Counted from the first letter of the stretch, positions 25,793-35,056 are shown. The stretch: 39,540 nt of DNA from DASYXZ01 sp035934315 (GCA_035934315.1 DASYXZ010000238.1:1-39540), one strand, 5' to 3'. Numbers and translations are program-made. Notes: generated by a model not told the origin, from the letters alone.

Positions 25793-26242
25793 CTACAAGA
25801 GCGAGGCGTCCAGGTCTGAACCAGCTTTAGATTCCGCTTTGGGCGGGATGTCTACCCCTTTTTTTCGAAGCCCCCGAACAGATCTCGTTGGAGTCTTTTT
25901 ACGAGGGATCGTTCCTTCGTTTTGGAGATGCTGGCGAAAGTCTTCGTGAGATCCGCGAAAGAAATCCTGAATAAACTGGTTGAGTGCATGCTCGCGAATT
26001 AAATCTTCAGCCACCGCCGGGCGATAGAGGTGCGCGTGACCCCGCTTGTCACGCTCCACGATGCCTTTGCGAGCGAGTCGATCCATGACGGTCATTACTG
26101 TTGTGTAGGCGAGCGGTCGGTCGGGCAAAAGTCCAGCACGAATCTCATGAACAGTCGCTTTCCCCGCGGCCCACAGCGCCTTCATGCACCGGAGCTCCAA
26201 TGGAGGCAGATCGAATTGATGGTTACGAGTTTTCCTGACCAT
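25793..26242 (-). CDS. BlaI/MecI/CopY-family transcriptional repressor
   Basis: A 149-residue winged-helix regulator of the BlaI family. The helix-turn-helix region is about residues 11-75: LPPLELRCMKALWAAGKATVHEI, then AYTTVMTVMDRLARKGIVER and the wing RDKRGHAHLYRPAV. The C-terminal helix (about 80-115) should dimerise. In beta-lactam resistance these repressors are inactivated by the membrane sensor BlaR1 or MecR1, but no M56 peptidase gene lies in this window. The gene starts 20 bases inside the end of the yhaM-like gene, so it is translated as part of that operon. The last 35 residues form a basic, low-complexity tail that is longer than usual. Its target is unknown. Confidence 0.88.
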   Translation of the reverse strand: MVRKTRNHQFDLPPLELRCMKALWAAGKATVHEIRAGLLPDRPLAYTTVMTVMDRLARKGIVERDKRGHAHLYRPAVAEDLIREHALNQFIQDFFRGSHEDFRQHLQNEGTIPRKKTPTRSVRGLRKKGVDIPPKAESKAGSDLDASLL

Positions 26243-27269
26243 TGCGCAAGGAAAGCTTGGACTGTTGGCCCGTCATCTGTTTTCCTGGAATTGCAGAGCT
26301 TGATTTGATGGGCAACGATTCTGTCGCCGCCGGTTTTAACAGCTCCCTCCCCAGGGCGCGATTGCGGGCGGTCCACTCGCCCACCCGATTCTTATCGGTT
26401 ATAAATTGCGCGCGCATGCTTTCCAGTTTCGAATCCAAGTCATCAAGATAATGGACAAGCAGGGCTTCGGGAAACATCGGTTCCTTGGGAGAACCGAATT
26501 CCAGCTTGCCGTGATGAGCAAGTATTAGATGTTCGATTTTGTCTTTTAATGCAGGGGGAAATTCAGGTATCAGCCGTATCTTTTCGCTGAGAATTTCCAA
26601 ACCAATTGTGATGTGTCCCAGAAGTTGCCCTCGCGTCGTGTAAGTGAATCCCTTTGCAAAATTCAACTCTTCGATTTTCCCCAGGTCGTGCAAGACAAGG
26701 CCAGCGAGGACCAAATCGCATTCGAGCCACTGATAATGCTCGCAAAGTTTGTCTCCCAATTCGACGAGTGACAGAACGTGCTCCAACAACCCGCCCAAAT
26801 AGGCGTGATGATAACTCGTCGCGGCCGGCGCAAGTTTATATTTTTCTGCAATGGCAGGATCCTCGATCACTGCAAGGAGCAGGGTCCGCAACGGTCCATC
26901 AGAAACCAGTTTTAAGCGGGCGACGAGCAACAGATACATTTCCTCGGGATCCCGCTTGGACTTCGGTAAATAGTCGCGCAAATCAAATTCTTCCGCGGCG
27001 CATTTTGCAATTTTACGAATGCGAATTTGACTCGCACCCCGGTATTCTTCCACCGTTCCATCGACAAGGACAACGTCACCAACCTCAAAGTCCAATTTAA
27101 AACGGTCACAATCCCAAATCTTGGCGGTGATCATCCCACTCGAATCACGAAAGGTAAGATCCAGATACGCGCTGCCGTTGTTGGCAGTTTTGCGCTCCTT
27201 GAGGTGAACAAGGAAGGTGGAGTTAACGGTAGTCTCTGGCTTGAGGTCCGCGATGAAGTCTTGCTTCAT
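26223..27269 (-). CDS. YhaM-like 3'-5' exoribonuclease (OB-fold plus HD domain)
   Basis: A 348-residue protein matching the YhaM family of 3'-5' exoribonucleases. The N-terminal OB-fold (about 12-90) shows FLVHLKERKTANNGSAYLDL and AKIWDC, and would bind RNA or DNA. The HD domain follows: His155 in TSYHHAYLGGLLEHVLSL, His194-Asp195 in LVLHDLGKIEEL, and later LILAHHGKLEFGSP, giving the metal-binding HD set. In Bacillus, YhaM trims mRNA 3' ends and short RNAs. The start (ATG 27269) overlaps the surA stop by four bases and its end overlaps blaI by 20 bases, so it is the middle of the operon. HD-domain substrate choice remains inferred. Confidence 0.87.
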   Translation of the reverse strand: MKQDFIADLKPETTVNSTFLVHLKERKTANNGSAYLDLTFRDSSGMITAKIWDCDRFKLDFEVGDVVLVDGTVEEYRGASQIRIRKIAKCAAEEFDLRDYLPKSKRDPEEMYLLLVARLKLVSDGPLRTLLLAVIEDPAIAEKYKLAPAATSYHHAYLGGLLEHVLSLVELGDKLCEHYQWLECDLVLAGLVLHDLGKIEELNFAKGFTYTTRGQLLGHITIGLEILSEKIRLIPEFPPALKDKIEHLILAHHGKLEFGSPKEPMFPEALLVHYLDDLDSKLESMRAQFITDKNRVGEWTARNRALGRELLKPAATESLPIKSSSAIPGKQMTGQQSKLSLRNGQENS

Positions 27270-28291
27270 TGGATTTGATTGGTTAGCGCCGCCTGGGTGG
27301 GGCGCCCGGCCCCCGTATCAATGTAACCCGAGGCGAGGTAAATATAACTTTCCATGCGAAGGGTGCGAAGGTATTCCCGCAACGCCGGCTCCATTTGCTG
27401 GTTGTAGAGAATTTCGCTCACCCGCTGCTCGACTTCATCGTAACTGGCGATGCCCTGCTTTCGGCGTTCGAAGACCTTCACAATCATGTAACCGAATTTG
27501 GTTTGGATCAGGCCAGTGATTTCATTGTCGCCCAATTTGGCGATCGCATCCGCAACAGCGGGCGCCAGAGTTCCTTGCTTGAAAAAACCAATATCGCCGC
27601 CATCGCCGGCGCTCGCGTGATCGGAGTACTTCCTGGCCACGTCGGCCCACTTCGCACCGGCTTTGAGCTCGGCCAGCGCGGCTTCTCCGCGCTTTTCGGC
27701 ATCTTCAAGTTTACGGTTGTCAGTCGAAATGAGGATCTCGCCAAGATGAACACCTTCAGGAAACGCGAAATCTTGCTTGTGCGCATCGTAATATTTTCGC
27801 GTATCTGCGTGGGTGACAATAATACGAGATCCAACTTCGCGGCCAATCACCTCGCGCATCAGAAGATTCCGCCGGATATTGTCTTCAAAGTCTTCCCATA
27901 CCATCCCTTGCTTTTCGACCGCGGCCTGCAGCTCATCCTGAGTGGCAAAGTGGTTCTGCTTGCGGATCTCATCGAGACGTTTAACGACATCAGTTTCAAC
28001 TTTTATATCCAGGTCTTTGGCCTTTTGGACCATCAGGTCCTGGTCGATCAAATCTCGAAGCAAATTCTTACTTTGTTCCTTGAACTGGGCATCCAGCTCG
28101 GCGCCTGAGTATTCTTGCGCGAGCTGAGCGCGCAGGTCCTCCTGTTTCTGTTCGAATTGCCTTTGCGTCACAATGTCGTTATTGACACGAGCGATGATCC
28201 GCTCCACGACTTTCGCGGCAGACATGACGGAAGGTGCGGCGAGCGCGAATACCACCACCCCTGTAATGCGTATCAGTTTTTTCTTCAGCAT
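27266..28291 (-). CDS. surA: SurA-like periplasmic peptidyl-prolyl isomerase / chaperone
   Basis: A 341-residue periplasmic chaperone for outer-membrane protein assembly. The start is ATG 28291 (AGGGAAGG nine bases upstream), giving a signal peptide (KKKLIRITGVVVFALAAPSVMSA, residues 3-25). The SurA N-terminal domain (about 28-160) begins VERIIARVNNDIVTQRQFEQK, the family motif. A single PPIC parvulin domain (about 180-275) has HLGEILIST, YSDHASAGDGGDIGFFKQGTLAPA and FGYMIVKVFERR. Two-PPIC SurA is the Escherichia coli form; one-domain SurA is common in other phyla. It is followed, with a four-base overlap, by the yhaM-like gene and preceded by mfd (109-base gap), so the operon couples envelope folding to repair and RNA turnover. 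Confidence 0.9.
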   Translation of the reverse strand: MLKKKLIRITGVVVFALAAPSVMSAAKVVERIIARVNNDIVTQRQFEQKQEDLRAQLAQEYSGAELDAQFKEQSKNLLRDLIDQDLMVQKAKDLDIKVETDVVKRLDEIRKQNHFATQDELQAAVEKQGMVWEDFEDNIRRNLLMREVIGREVGSRIIVTHADTRKYYDAHKQDFAFPEGVHLGEILISTDNRKLEDAEKRGEAALAELKAGAKWADVARKYSDHASAGDGGDIGFFKQGTLAPAVADAIAKLGDNEITGLIQTKFGYMIVKVFERRKQGIASYDEVEQRVSEILYNQQMEPALREYLRTLRMESYIYLASGYIDTGAGRPTQAALTNQIQ

Positions 28292-28400
28292 TTTCAATAA
28301 CCTTCCCTCGAACAAATCTCTTTTGATATGTGCCCGGTCTCCCATCTACAAGGGAGAGATTTTCGGTGGAGCAGTTCAAACCTTCCCATCCATTTTAATG

Positions 28401-31400
28401 CTACGAGTGTAGTTGCCGCAAGGTTTTTACGAGTAGCCCGGGCAGCTCAGATTCCGGTGTGCTAAAGCGAAAACGCAATGCACCATCGGGACGGAAGTTT
28501 GCTCCCCGGTGTTGACGGACAAATTTGGTCAATCTCTCTGGATCGATCGGAGCTTGCGGATGGAAGCGAATCCAAATCTCATCCGATTTCCTCTCCACGG
28601 ACTGCACCAGCAGGCTCTCCGCCACTGATTTCAAAACCGCGTAATTCAGAAGATTGACGACGGAAGGCGGAATGGCGCCATAGCGATCCGCCATCTCGCT
28701 TTCGAGTTCCACGCGCGCCTCAGGCTGCCCAAGGCTGGAAATCCGTTTATACATCCGCAAGCGCTGGCTTTCGTCAGAAATATACTGGTCGGGAATCTTG
28801 ATGTCGAGGCCCAGATTAATCGTAGCGCGAACTTCGAGCCTGGCCGGGGTGCCCCGTAACTCTTCCACGGTCTGTTCGAGCATCTGCAAATATAAATCCA
28901 AGCCGACAGAATTCAAATGTCCGGATTGCTCCGCGCCCAGCAAATTGCCCGCGCCACGCAGTTCCAAATCGAGGGCAGCCAGGCGGAAGCCTGCACCCAA
29001 ATCGGAAAATTCTTTTAGCGCGGCCATTCGGCGTTTAGCCGTGGGCGATAGAACGTCTTCGGCGGGGATCAAGAAATAAGCGTAGGCACGGCGATTCGAG
29101 CGTCCCACCCGGCCGCGAAGCTGATAGAGATCCGCCAATCCAAAGCGATCAGCGTGGTTAACGATAATCGTGTTGGCGCGGGGAATGTCCAATCCATTTT
29201 CAATCAATGCGGTTGCGGCCAGCACGTCGTACTCACCTTGTATAAATTTAAGCATTACCTTTTCCAAATCTTTCTCGCCCATTTGACCGTGTGCGACGCC
29301 AATCCGTGCGGTGGGCACGAGACGCTTGATGAGCGCTGCCATGCTGAAGATTGATTCCACGCGGTTGTGGACAAAAAAGACCTGGCCGGCGCGCTCCATC
29401 TCGTGCAAAATTGCCGATTGAATTACGCCGTCGCTGAAAGGCGCCACCACCGTTTGGATGGCGAGACGGCCACGGGGCGGAGTTTCAATCACAGACAAAT
29501 CCCGCAAGCCTCCAATGGACATATGCAAAGTGCGGGGAATGGGCGTGGCGGACATGGTCAGGATATCCACCCCGGTTTTTAATTTTTTCAGCTTCTCTTT
29601 TGCCGCCACGCCGAATCGCTGCTCCTCATCCACTATTAAAAGCCCCAGGTCACGGAAGATGACATCCTTGGAAAGCATTCGGTGCGTGCCGATCAGAATG
29701 TCCACCCGGCCGGCCTCTGTTTCCGCAGCAATCATTTTTTGTTCCGCGGCGGAGCGAAACCGGCTGAGCATTTCGACACGCATGGGGAATGACGCCATGC
29801 GTTGGCGGAAGGTGGTGTAATGTTGAAAGGCGAGGACGGTTGTAGGCACCAACACCGCCACTTGTTTTCCGTCCTGGGCCACCTTGAATGCCGCGCGCAT
29901 GGCGAGCTCGGTCTTGCCGTAGCCTACATCACCACACAACAGACGGTCCATGGGCTGGGGACTTTCGAGATCGCGCTTGAGCTCAGCCAGGGCGGTTAAC
30001 TGGTCCGGGGTTTCCTCAAATTCAAAGGCGTCCTCAAATTCGCGCTGCCAGGTGGTGTCGGCGCTAAACGCAACACCGCCTCGCATTTTGCGTTGGGCGT
30101 AAAGACGCAGAAGTTCTTCCGCCATGTCACGGAGTGACCGCTTGACACGTGTTTTGGTGCGCGCCCAGGTAGCCCCTCCTAGACGATCCAGGGCGGGCTT
30201 GCCCGCTTCACCACTGCGGCGGTATTTTTCAACCAAGTCCAATCGCTCAAGTGGAACGTAGAGCCGCGCATCATCCTGATAAGTGAGCAACATGAAATCA
30301 CGAGCCGATCCCGACACTCCAAGCTGCCGCAAGCCGTGGTAAAGACCGATGCCGTGATCCACATGGACAACGTAATCACCCGCTTTCAAATCGCTCAAGT
30401 CGGAAAGGAAGCTTGAGATTGCGGAGCGTTCTTTGCGGCCATGGGCATCCCAGAGAAGGCCGCCAAATAGATCGTTGTCAGAGAGGAAAAGCATGCCCAG
30501 ATCGGGGAAGACAACCCCCTCTCCCATCTCGCCGCGAGCTATGACCGCGGGCGCCGGGGGTCTGGGATAATCAAGCACAGTTGGCTGAGGGGACTTATTG
30601 TCGTCATTTTGATCGGGCGCGGGCGAGCCATTCCTGGGGGCTCTAACTTCGCTCGCGCTTTGAAACGGAACTTCGTATTCGGTAAGAATCTCGCGCAAGC
30701 GGTCGACTTTCCCTCCGGTGGGAACGACGAAAGTTACCGCATCACCGCGCTTGAGGCGCTGGTGAAGATCGTCCATCATGGGCTTTAACGCGCCGTGATA
30801 TTTTGGCGCTGGTTGACTGGCAAGATTTGGTTCGCCTTCCGCCATGTCCGGCAGCGGCTGGAGAGACTTGTCGCTTTCGATCGTGTTGGTTGTGTCTGAG
30901 TATCTTTCGTCGATCAGTTCACGAGTCAGTCTGGTCGAGTGAACGGCTAATTCCTTCAGGAAGACGGACGATTGCCCATCGAACGCATTGATGAACTCTT
31001 CCTCCGAAAGAAATATCTCCTCTGGGTGCGGAGGTGGCGGCAGGCTGTCCCGAACTTCGTCGTACCCCTTTTTCCAGTCGGTAAGAATCTGTTTCAGTTG
31101 CAGGCGTCGTTCCAGCGGTTCGTCCCAGGCGAGAACCGGATGGTCAACGAGCGACAAAAGCGTATGGGGATGGGATTCGGCAAGGGGAGCCAGAAATTCC
31201 CAACCAGGAAAAATGTTGCGGTAGGTTGCGGCCCACTCCGGCTCCCTCGGATGACACCCAGGATGAGTGCTGTTTGCCGGAAAGGCCTGGCGTTTCGATA
31301 AATTTCGTACAAGATGTTCGAAAAATTCCGGCGAACGCTTCGACTCTGCGAGGGGCAGGAGACGTGCCACTGCCACTGGCGCCCGTGAGCGCTGGCTGGA

Positions 31401-32057
31401 GGGATCAAATTCACGCACGGACTCGACCCGATCGCCGAAAAACTCAATGCGAAAAGGCCATGGTGATTCGGGAGAAAAAATGTCAAAAATTCCGCCCCGC
31501 ACGGAAAACTGTCCGGCATTCTCAACTGGCTCTCCCTGCTCGTACCCCACACCCGTCAAGTGCTCAATCAAATCAGTCAGGTTCACTTCATCACCCAACT
31601 TCAATTCCAGTGCCAGGGAACGGTAATACGAGCCTTCTCGAAAACGACCCAGCGCCGCAGGGAGAGGAACGAAAAGAATTCGAATCCGGCCACGCGCCAA
31701 ATTCCACAAGGCTACGGCTCGTTGTTCGGAGATCTCGGCATGAGGCGAGCGGCCCTCATAAGGAGAACAATCAAACGCGGGCAGGGAACTCACTCCCGTG
31801 CCAGCCGCCGCACCTTCGAGCCAAGCCAGGAAGGTGGATGCCGTTGCGCGCAGGCGATCAGCGGAATCGTTGTCTGCCGTCAGGACAATCACGGGACGCG
31901 CAAGGGCGTGCGCCAGTCCAACACACATCAGAGCTTTCGCAGTGGGGGTTAAGCCGGCAATGACGCTGGCAGGGCGCCCCGCAGAAATCGAGGCGACCGC
32001 GTCGCGAAAAGCGGAGTGGGCAAAAACTGGTTGAAGAAGAGAGCGAATATCCGGCAT
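28401..32057 (-). CDS. mfd: Transcription-repair coupling factor Mfd
   Basis: A 1218-residue Mfd, the ATP-driven translocase that removes stalled RNA polymerase and recruits UvrA. The N-terminal UvrB-like region (about 1-340) has DCSPYEGRSPHAEISEQR and FSVRGGIFDIFSP. The RNA-polymerase-interaction domain (CarD/TRCF-like) begins at about residue 560 with GDYVVHVDHGIGLYHGL. The helicase core holds Walker A GDVGYGKT (about 709-716) and the DEEQ Walker B at 810-813, followed by SATPIPRTL and a second helicase domain with GLDIPRANTI and QLRGRVGRS. The TRCF C-terminal domain ends the protein. It starts 15 bases after rfaE2. Length and motif order are standard. Confidence 0.97.
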   Translation of the reverse strand: MPDIRSLLQPVFAHSAFRDAVASISAGRPASVIAGLTPTAKALMCVGLAHALARPVIVLTADNDSADRLRATASTFLAWLEGAAAGTGVSSLPAFDCSPYEGRSPHAEISEQRAVALWNLARGRIRILFVPLPAALGRFREGSYYRSLALELKLGDEVNLTDLIEHLTGVGYEQGEPVENAGQFSVRGGIFDIFSPESPWPFRIEFFGDRVESVREFDPSSQRSRAPVAVARLLPLAESKRSPEFFEHLVRNLSKRQAFPANSTHPGCHPREPEWAATYRNIFPGWEFLAPLAESHPHTLLSLVDHPVLAWDEPLERRLQLKQILTDWKKGYDEVRDSLPPPPHPEEIFLSEEEFINAFDGQSSVFLKELAVHSTRLTRELIDERYSDTTNTIESDKSLQPLPDMAEGEPNLASQPAPKYHGALKPMMDDLHQRLKRGDAVTFVVPTGGKVDRLREILTEYEVPFQSASEVRAPRNGSPAPDQNDDNKSPQPTVLDYPRPPAPAVIARGEMGEGVVFPDLGMLFLSDNDLFGGLLWDAHGRKERSAISSFLSDLSDLKAGDYVVHVDHGIGLYHGLRQLGVSGSARDFMLLTYQDDARLYVPLERLDLVEKYRRSGEAGKPALDRLGGATWARTKTRVKRSLRDMAEELLRLYAQRKMRGGVAFSADTTWQREFEDAFEFEETPDQLTALAELKRDLESPQPMDRLLCGDVGYGKTELAMRAAFKVAQDGKQVAVLVPTTVLAFQHYTTFRQRMASFPMRVEMLSRFRSAAEQKMIAAETEAGRVDILIGTHRMLSKDVIFRDLGLLIVDEEQRFGVAAKEKLKKLKTGVDILTMSATPIPRTLHMSIGGLRDLSVIETPPRGRLAIQTVVAPFSDGVIQSAILHEMERAGQVFFVHNRVESIFSMAALIKRLVPTARIGVAHGQMGEKDLEKVMLKFIQGEYDVLAATALIENGLDIPRANTIIVNHADRFGLADLYQLRGRVGRSNRRAYAYFLIPAEDVLSPTAKRRMAALKEFSDLGAGFRLAALDLELRGAGNLLGAEQSGHLNSVGLDLYLQMLEQTVEELRGTPARLEVRATINLGLDIKIPDQYISDESQRLRMYKRISSLGQPEARVELESEMADRYGAIPPSVVNLLNYAVLKSVAESLLVQSVERKSDEIWIRFHPQAPIDPERLTKFVRQHRGANFRPDGALRFRFSTPESELPGLLVKTLRQLHS

Positions 32058-32072
32058 TGGGAGTGGCGTGGC

Positions 32073-32555
32073 CTACTTGAATTTATTTTCCGCAGCGTGG
32101 ATAAGCGATGAAGTAGAAAACCCCGGAATGACCGGAACAGGCACAACCTTTCCCCCAGCCGCCTCAACTTCCGCGCGGCCCACTATTTGGTCCAGGGGCC
32201 AGTCGCCGCCTTTGGCCAGTATCTGCGGCAACATGCGGGCGATAATGGCCTGCGGGGTAAGCTCGTCAAAAATTATCACGTAGCTCACCGCTTCAAGCGC
32301 GGCCAGAATTTCCGCGCGTTCACGCTCAGGAAATACCGGCCGTCCCGGACCCTTGAGCGCGTTGACAGTCCTGTCGCTGTTTACGGCGACAATCAAAACG
32401 TCGCCCAGCGCGCGGGCTTGGGAAAGGTAGCGGGTGTGGCCGGGATGAAGCAGATCAAAGCAGCCATTGGTAAAAACCACGCGCTTACGTTGACGTTTGA
32501 GCCCGTCCACAACTTCATGTGCGCGGGCAAGTGAAATGATTTTTTCCAGTCCCAT
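32073..32555 (-). CDS. rfaE2: D-glycero-beta-D-manno-heptose 1-phosphate adenylyltransferase
   Basis: A 160-residue cytidylyltransferase-fold enzyme that transfers AMP to heptose 1-phosphate, making ADP-heptose for the lipopolysaccharide core. The TNGCFDLLHPGHTRYL segment (29-44) holds the HxGH motif (His37, Gly39, His40), followed by VAVNSDRTVNALKGPGRPVF and RAEILAAL, typical of stand-alone RfaE2/HldC; the kinase half of HldE is absent. It ends VPVIPGFSTSSLI, as in the family. ATG 32555 fits the family N-terminus; a TTG eight codons upstream is possible. It is the first gene of the long minus-strand operon. Its presence supports a Gram-negative, LPS-bearing envelope. Confidence 0.92.
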   Translation of the reverse strand: MGLEKIISLARAHEVVDGLKRQRKRVVFTNGCFDLLHPGHTRYLSQARALGDVLIVAVNSDRTVNALKGPGRPVFPERERAEILAALEAVSYVIIFDELTPQAIIARMLPQILAKGGDWPLDQIVGRAEVEAAGGKVVPVPVIPGFSTSSLIHAAENKFK

Positions 32556-32725
32556 GCCTTTACGTTGCCAGCCGGTCAATTTCCAAAGTCTTTATTCTAA
32601 CACGCGCTCTGAAATAGGGAGGTCCATTAGGCGTCTATCCCATCTCGAGATGACTGATGCGCCATGCGCTGTCACACAATGGAAAAAGTATAAAAGTAAA
32701 TGGAGGCGTCGTTGTAATGCGAGTC

Positions 32726-33979
32726 CTAGGCATGCTTGGGCGGGCGAATGAAAATCAACACGCATGCGGTGGCAAGAAGTGGTATGGTTCCAGCGGCGAT
32801 GAAGGCAGGTGTATACGAGTACCGGTCCACCAGCCAACCGACGGCGAGCGTGGACACCGCGCTGAGACCTGCGGCGCCCAGTCCGCTCAATCCGGTGACG
32901 GAGGCTACGACATCTTGCGGAAAAAGATCGGAGGGGAAGGTGAGCCCCATCGTGGACCAGCTCGCGTATCCCCACGTTGCCAGACTGATGAGCGCGAGCG
33001 CCCAGTAGGGCGAATTCACGAAGGCGGCGGGAATTCCGGCGAGGATCGGCACGCAGCTTACAACACAAACCCACTTGCGCGCGGGAACCACCCGCATTCC
33101 ATGACGAATAAGAAAGCCTGAGACAAAACCTCCGGTAAAATTCCCGATGTCGGAGGCGACAAAAGGAAGCCAGGTAAAGGCCGCGATCTGCTTCAGACTG
33201 AAGCCGCGCGTATCACTCAAATATTTGGGCAGCCAGAAAATGTAGAACCACCAAATGGGATCGGTCAGCGATCGCCCCAGAACAATTCCCCACACGTTGG
33301 ACTGCGTGAGCAGATTCAGATAACGGGCAACGCCGACGCGCGAGGAAACCGCGGCGGTGTCACGCCCCGCTTCAATTAGTTTGCGCTCATCAGCGCCCAG
33401 CCGGGGATGAGTCTCCAGGGAACGATAAAAGTGGAGCCAGATGCCAAGCCATAGGAAGCCCAGAGTCCCCGCCATGAGAAACGCAAAACGCCATCCAAAG
33501 ATGATAGCCAACCAGGGAACCATGACTGCCGCCAGCGCGCCCCCAACGCTTGACCCGCTGTCAAAAATCCCCACGGCTAATCCGCGCTCCTTGGCAGGGA
33601 ACCATTCCGCCACCGTCTTTGATGCGCCGGGCCAATTGAAACCTTCACCAATGCCCAACAGGAAACGTGAAATGGCGAAAGTGCGCACCGAGTGTGCAAA
33701 AGCGGGCAGCATGCTGGCGATCGACCACCAAATCATGGCAAGGGTAAGGCCCAACCGCGTGCCAATTAAATCCAAAAGGACGCCCCCGACCAGCCACATG
33801 ATGGCGTAGGCAACCTGAAACGCCGAGACGATGTAGGAATAGTCGGCGTTCGTCATGCTGAATTCTTTAGTGATAACGGGCGCCAGATTGGAGAGCGTTT
33901 GGCGATCGATATAATTAATGACCGTCGAACAAAAAAGCGTCCAAACGATCCACCAGCGGAGATGTTTGATAGGTTTCAT
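32726..33979 (-). CDS. MFS transporter, anion:cation symporter type (hexuronate/sugar-acid transporter-like)
   Basis: A 417-residue, 12-helix major facilitator. The N-terminus INYIDRQTLSNLAPVI (about 21-36) is the signature of the anion:cation symporter family, as in ExuT- and GarP-like carriers of hexuronates, glucarate or galactonate. GIGEGFNWPGASKTVAEWFP (about 109-128) and the GWRFAFLMAG segment (about 162-171) are also typical. It probably imports a sugar acid with protons. There is no clear ribosome binding site at ATG 33979. It lies next to, but separate from, the rhamnosidase/IclR region, so a role in importing products of plant-polysaccharide breakdown is a reasonable inference. Confidence 0.88.
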   Translation of the reverse strand: MKPIKHLRWWIVWTLFCSTVINYIDRQTLSNLAPVITKEFSMTNADYSYIVSAFQVAYAIMWLVGGVLLDLIGTRLGLTLAMIWWSIASMLPAFAHSVRTFAISRFLLGIGEGFNWPGASKTVAEWFPAKERGLAVGIFDSGSSVGGALAAVMVPWLAIIFGWRFAFLMAGTLGFLWLGIWLHFYRSLETHPRLGADERKLIEAGRDTAAVSSRVGVARYLNLLTQSNVWGIVLGRSLTDPIWWFYIFWLPKYLSDTRGFSLKQIAAFTWLPFVASDIGNFTGGFVSGFLIRHGMRVVPARKWVCVVSCVPILAGIPAAFVNSPYWALALISLATWGYASWSTMGLTFPSDLFPQDVVASVTGLSGLGAAGLSAVSTLAVGWLVDRYSYTPAFIAAGTIPLLATACVLIFIRPPKHA

Positions 33980-34163
33980 GAACTGAATTCTTTGGCCTCG
34001 CTTATTGGGCGTTTCGAATGGAAATGCAAGTTACCATACACATCGAATTTCCAAGTGAAAATGTTTGGGAGCAAAAATGGATTTTAAAATATCGCTATGG
34101 CCCGGGGAAGGGTTTGAAGTGAACGAATCAATCAAGTTGGTGGTTAAATCTTCCCCAAAGATT

Positions 34164-34886
34164 TTATCGCCCGGCGGCGGCACGAGGCATAATTTCAGGT
34201 TGGCAGCCGGCATCAGTCGATCGGAGTTGAATGTTTTTAAAATCGCCGGTCTCGTCAAACGAGCCGATCCCGATCAGGCCGCATTTAAAAGTCGAGTCGG
34301 TGACGGAAAACAATGGCTGGGCCGAGCGATCCATAAAGACTTCAATCGACCCGGTTCGGATGTCGCGCACAACCCGGACGTGATGCCAATTACCGTCAGG
34401 CAGCGCCGGCGCGGCGGAAATCCCCGCAATGCGTTTTCGATCCCCGCCGTCAACCATAAAGACGCCATTGTGGACCGGCTGCACCTTACCGCTATCCACA
34501 GACATATGGGCGTAATAGAAATGGAGCGTGTCAACGTAATTGAAAACAACGATCACCGAGCGGCGCTCGCGACGAACGTCCGTCTGGAAATCGAAGCTGC
34601 CCACCGGTGTATTTTTGATCATCGCATATTGCAGAGGCCGGCGCGGCACGCCTGGCGGGCGGCTGCGCTTCATGTGCAGGTAGTGCTGGTGCGGGGCGCC
34701 AAGAATTTCCCAGTCCTCAGGAAAGGGAAATTGCCAGGCGCTCAAATCGCCGGTTTCAAAACGGTCGTGAAAGTCGATTGACTTTTTCCCGGTGCTCGCC
34801 ACGCCGGTGACCCAAAGGCCCGTGGCAATAAATACTGCCCACAGAGATAGAATCGCCGTTCCATTCACTCCATGCGTTCGCTTCAT
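34164..34886 (-). CDS. Secreted protein with a concanavalin-like (laminin-G/DUF1080-type) fold
   Basis: A 240-residue secreted protein starting at ATG 34886, with a signal peptide (about 1-32, hydrophobic segment ILSLWAVFIATGLWVTG). The body begins DFHDRFETGDLSAWQF, the start of the jellyroll seen in many DUF1080 or laminin-G-like domains, and continues FDFQTDVRRE, HFYYAHMSVDSG, GNWHHVRVVRDIRTGSIEVFMD and GLIGIGSFDETGDFKNIQL, the closing strands. These domains bind or act on sugars, and some DUF1080 proteins are disaccharide hydrolases. The exact activity cannot be given. The promoter is close to the start codon, so the mRNA is probably leaderless. Divergent from the IclR gene. Confidence 0.72.
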   Translation of the reverse strand: MKRTHGVNGTAILSLWAVFIATGLWVTGVASTGKKSIDFHDRFETGDLSAWQFPFPEDWEILGAPHQHYLHMKRSRPPGVPRRPLQYAMIKNTPVGSFDFQTDVRRERRSVIVVFNYVDTLHFYYAHMSVDSGKVQPVHNGVFMVDGGDRKRIAGISAAPALPDGNWHHVRVVRDIRTGSIEVFMDRSAQPLFSVTDSTFKCGLIGIGSFDETGDFKNIQLRSTDAGCQPEIMPRAAAGR

Positions 34887-34894
34887 GGCCGGGT

Positions 34895-34922
34895 AGTATA
34901 TGACAATAAGCCCGGGGCGCAA
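34895..34922 (-). promoter_or_regulatory. Sigma70-like promoter adjacent to the start codon (leaderless)
   Basis: On the minus strand TTGCGC (34922-34917), a 16-base spacer and TATACT (34900-34895) precede ATG 34886 by only eight bases. Transcription should start at or within a base or two of the ATG, so no ribosome binding site can fit. Confidence 0.6.
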
Positions 34923-35019
34923 GAAAAATTCAGGCCATCGCAATGGGCAACTTTCCGAACACCGGCACGGCCACGGCGCCCGATGAAGAAGCGAAAAGCC
35001 GGAACAATACTCATGGTAC

Positions 35020-35047
35020 TTGACACCTTTCGCCGGTGCGCGATAAT
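35020..35047 (+). promoter_or_regulatory. Strong sigma70-like promoter for the IclR gene (leaderless)
   Basis: A perfect TTGACA (35020-35025), a 16-base spacer and GATAAT (35042-35047) lie nine bases before ATG 35057. The predicted transcription start is at about 35053-35057, so the mRNA would begin at or a few bases before the start codon, with no Shine-Dalgarno sequence. The IclR protein may bind here to control itself and the divergent gene (inference). Confidence 0.75.
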
Positions 35048-35056
35048 TTTCACATT

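Noticed and set aside
27395..28108. Long open frame antisense to surA
   Set aside because: It lies entirely over surA and follows its codon pattern in reverse; no domain is recognisable.
31226..31963. Long open frame antisense to mfd
   Set aside because: Composition is that of a shadow frame over the conserved N-terminal part of mfd, with no ribosome binding site or recognised motif.
34146..34164. Hairpin AAATCTT/AAGATTT after the concanavalin-like gene as a terminator
   Set aside because: The stem is AT-rich, seven base pairs with a five-base loop, and no T tract follows on the relevant strand; the stop codon region overlaps one arm.
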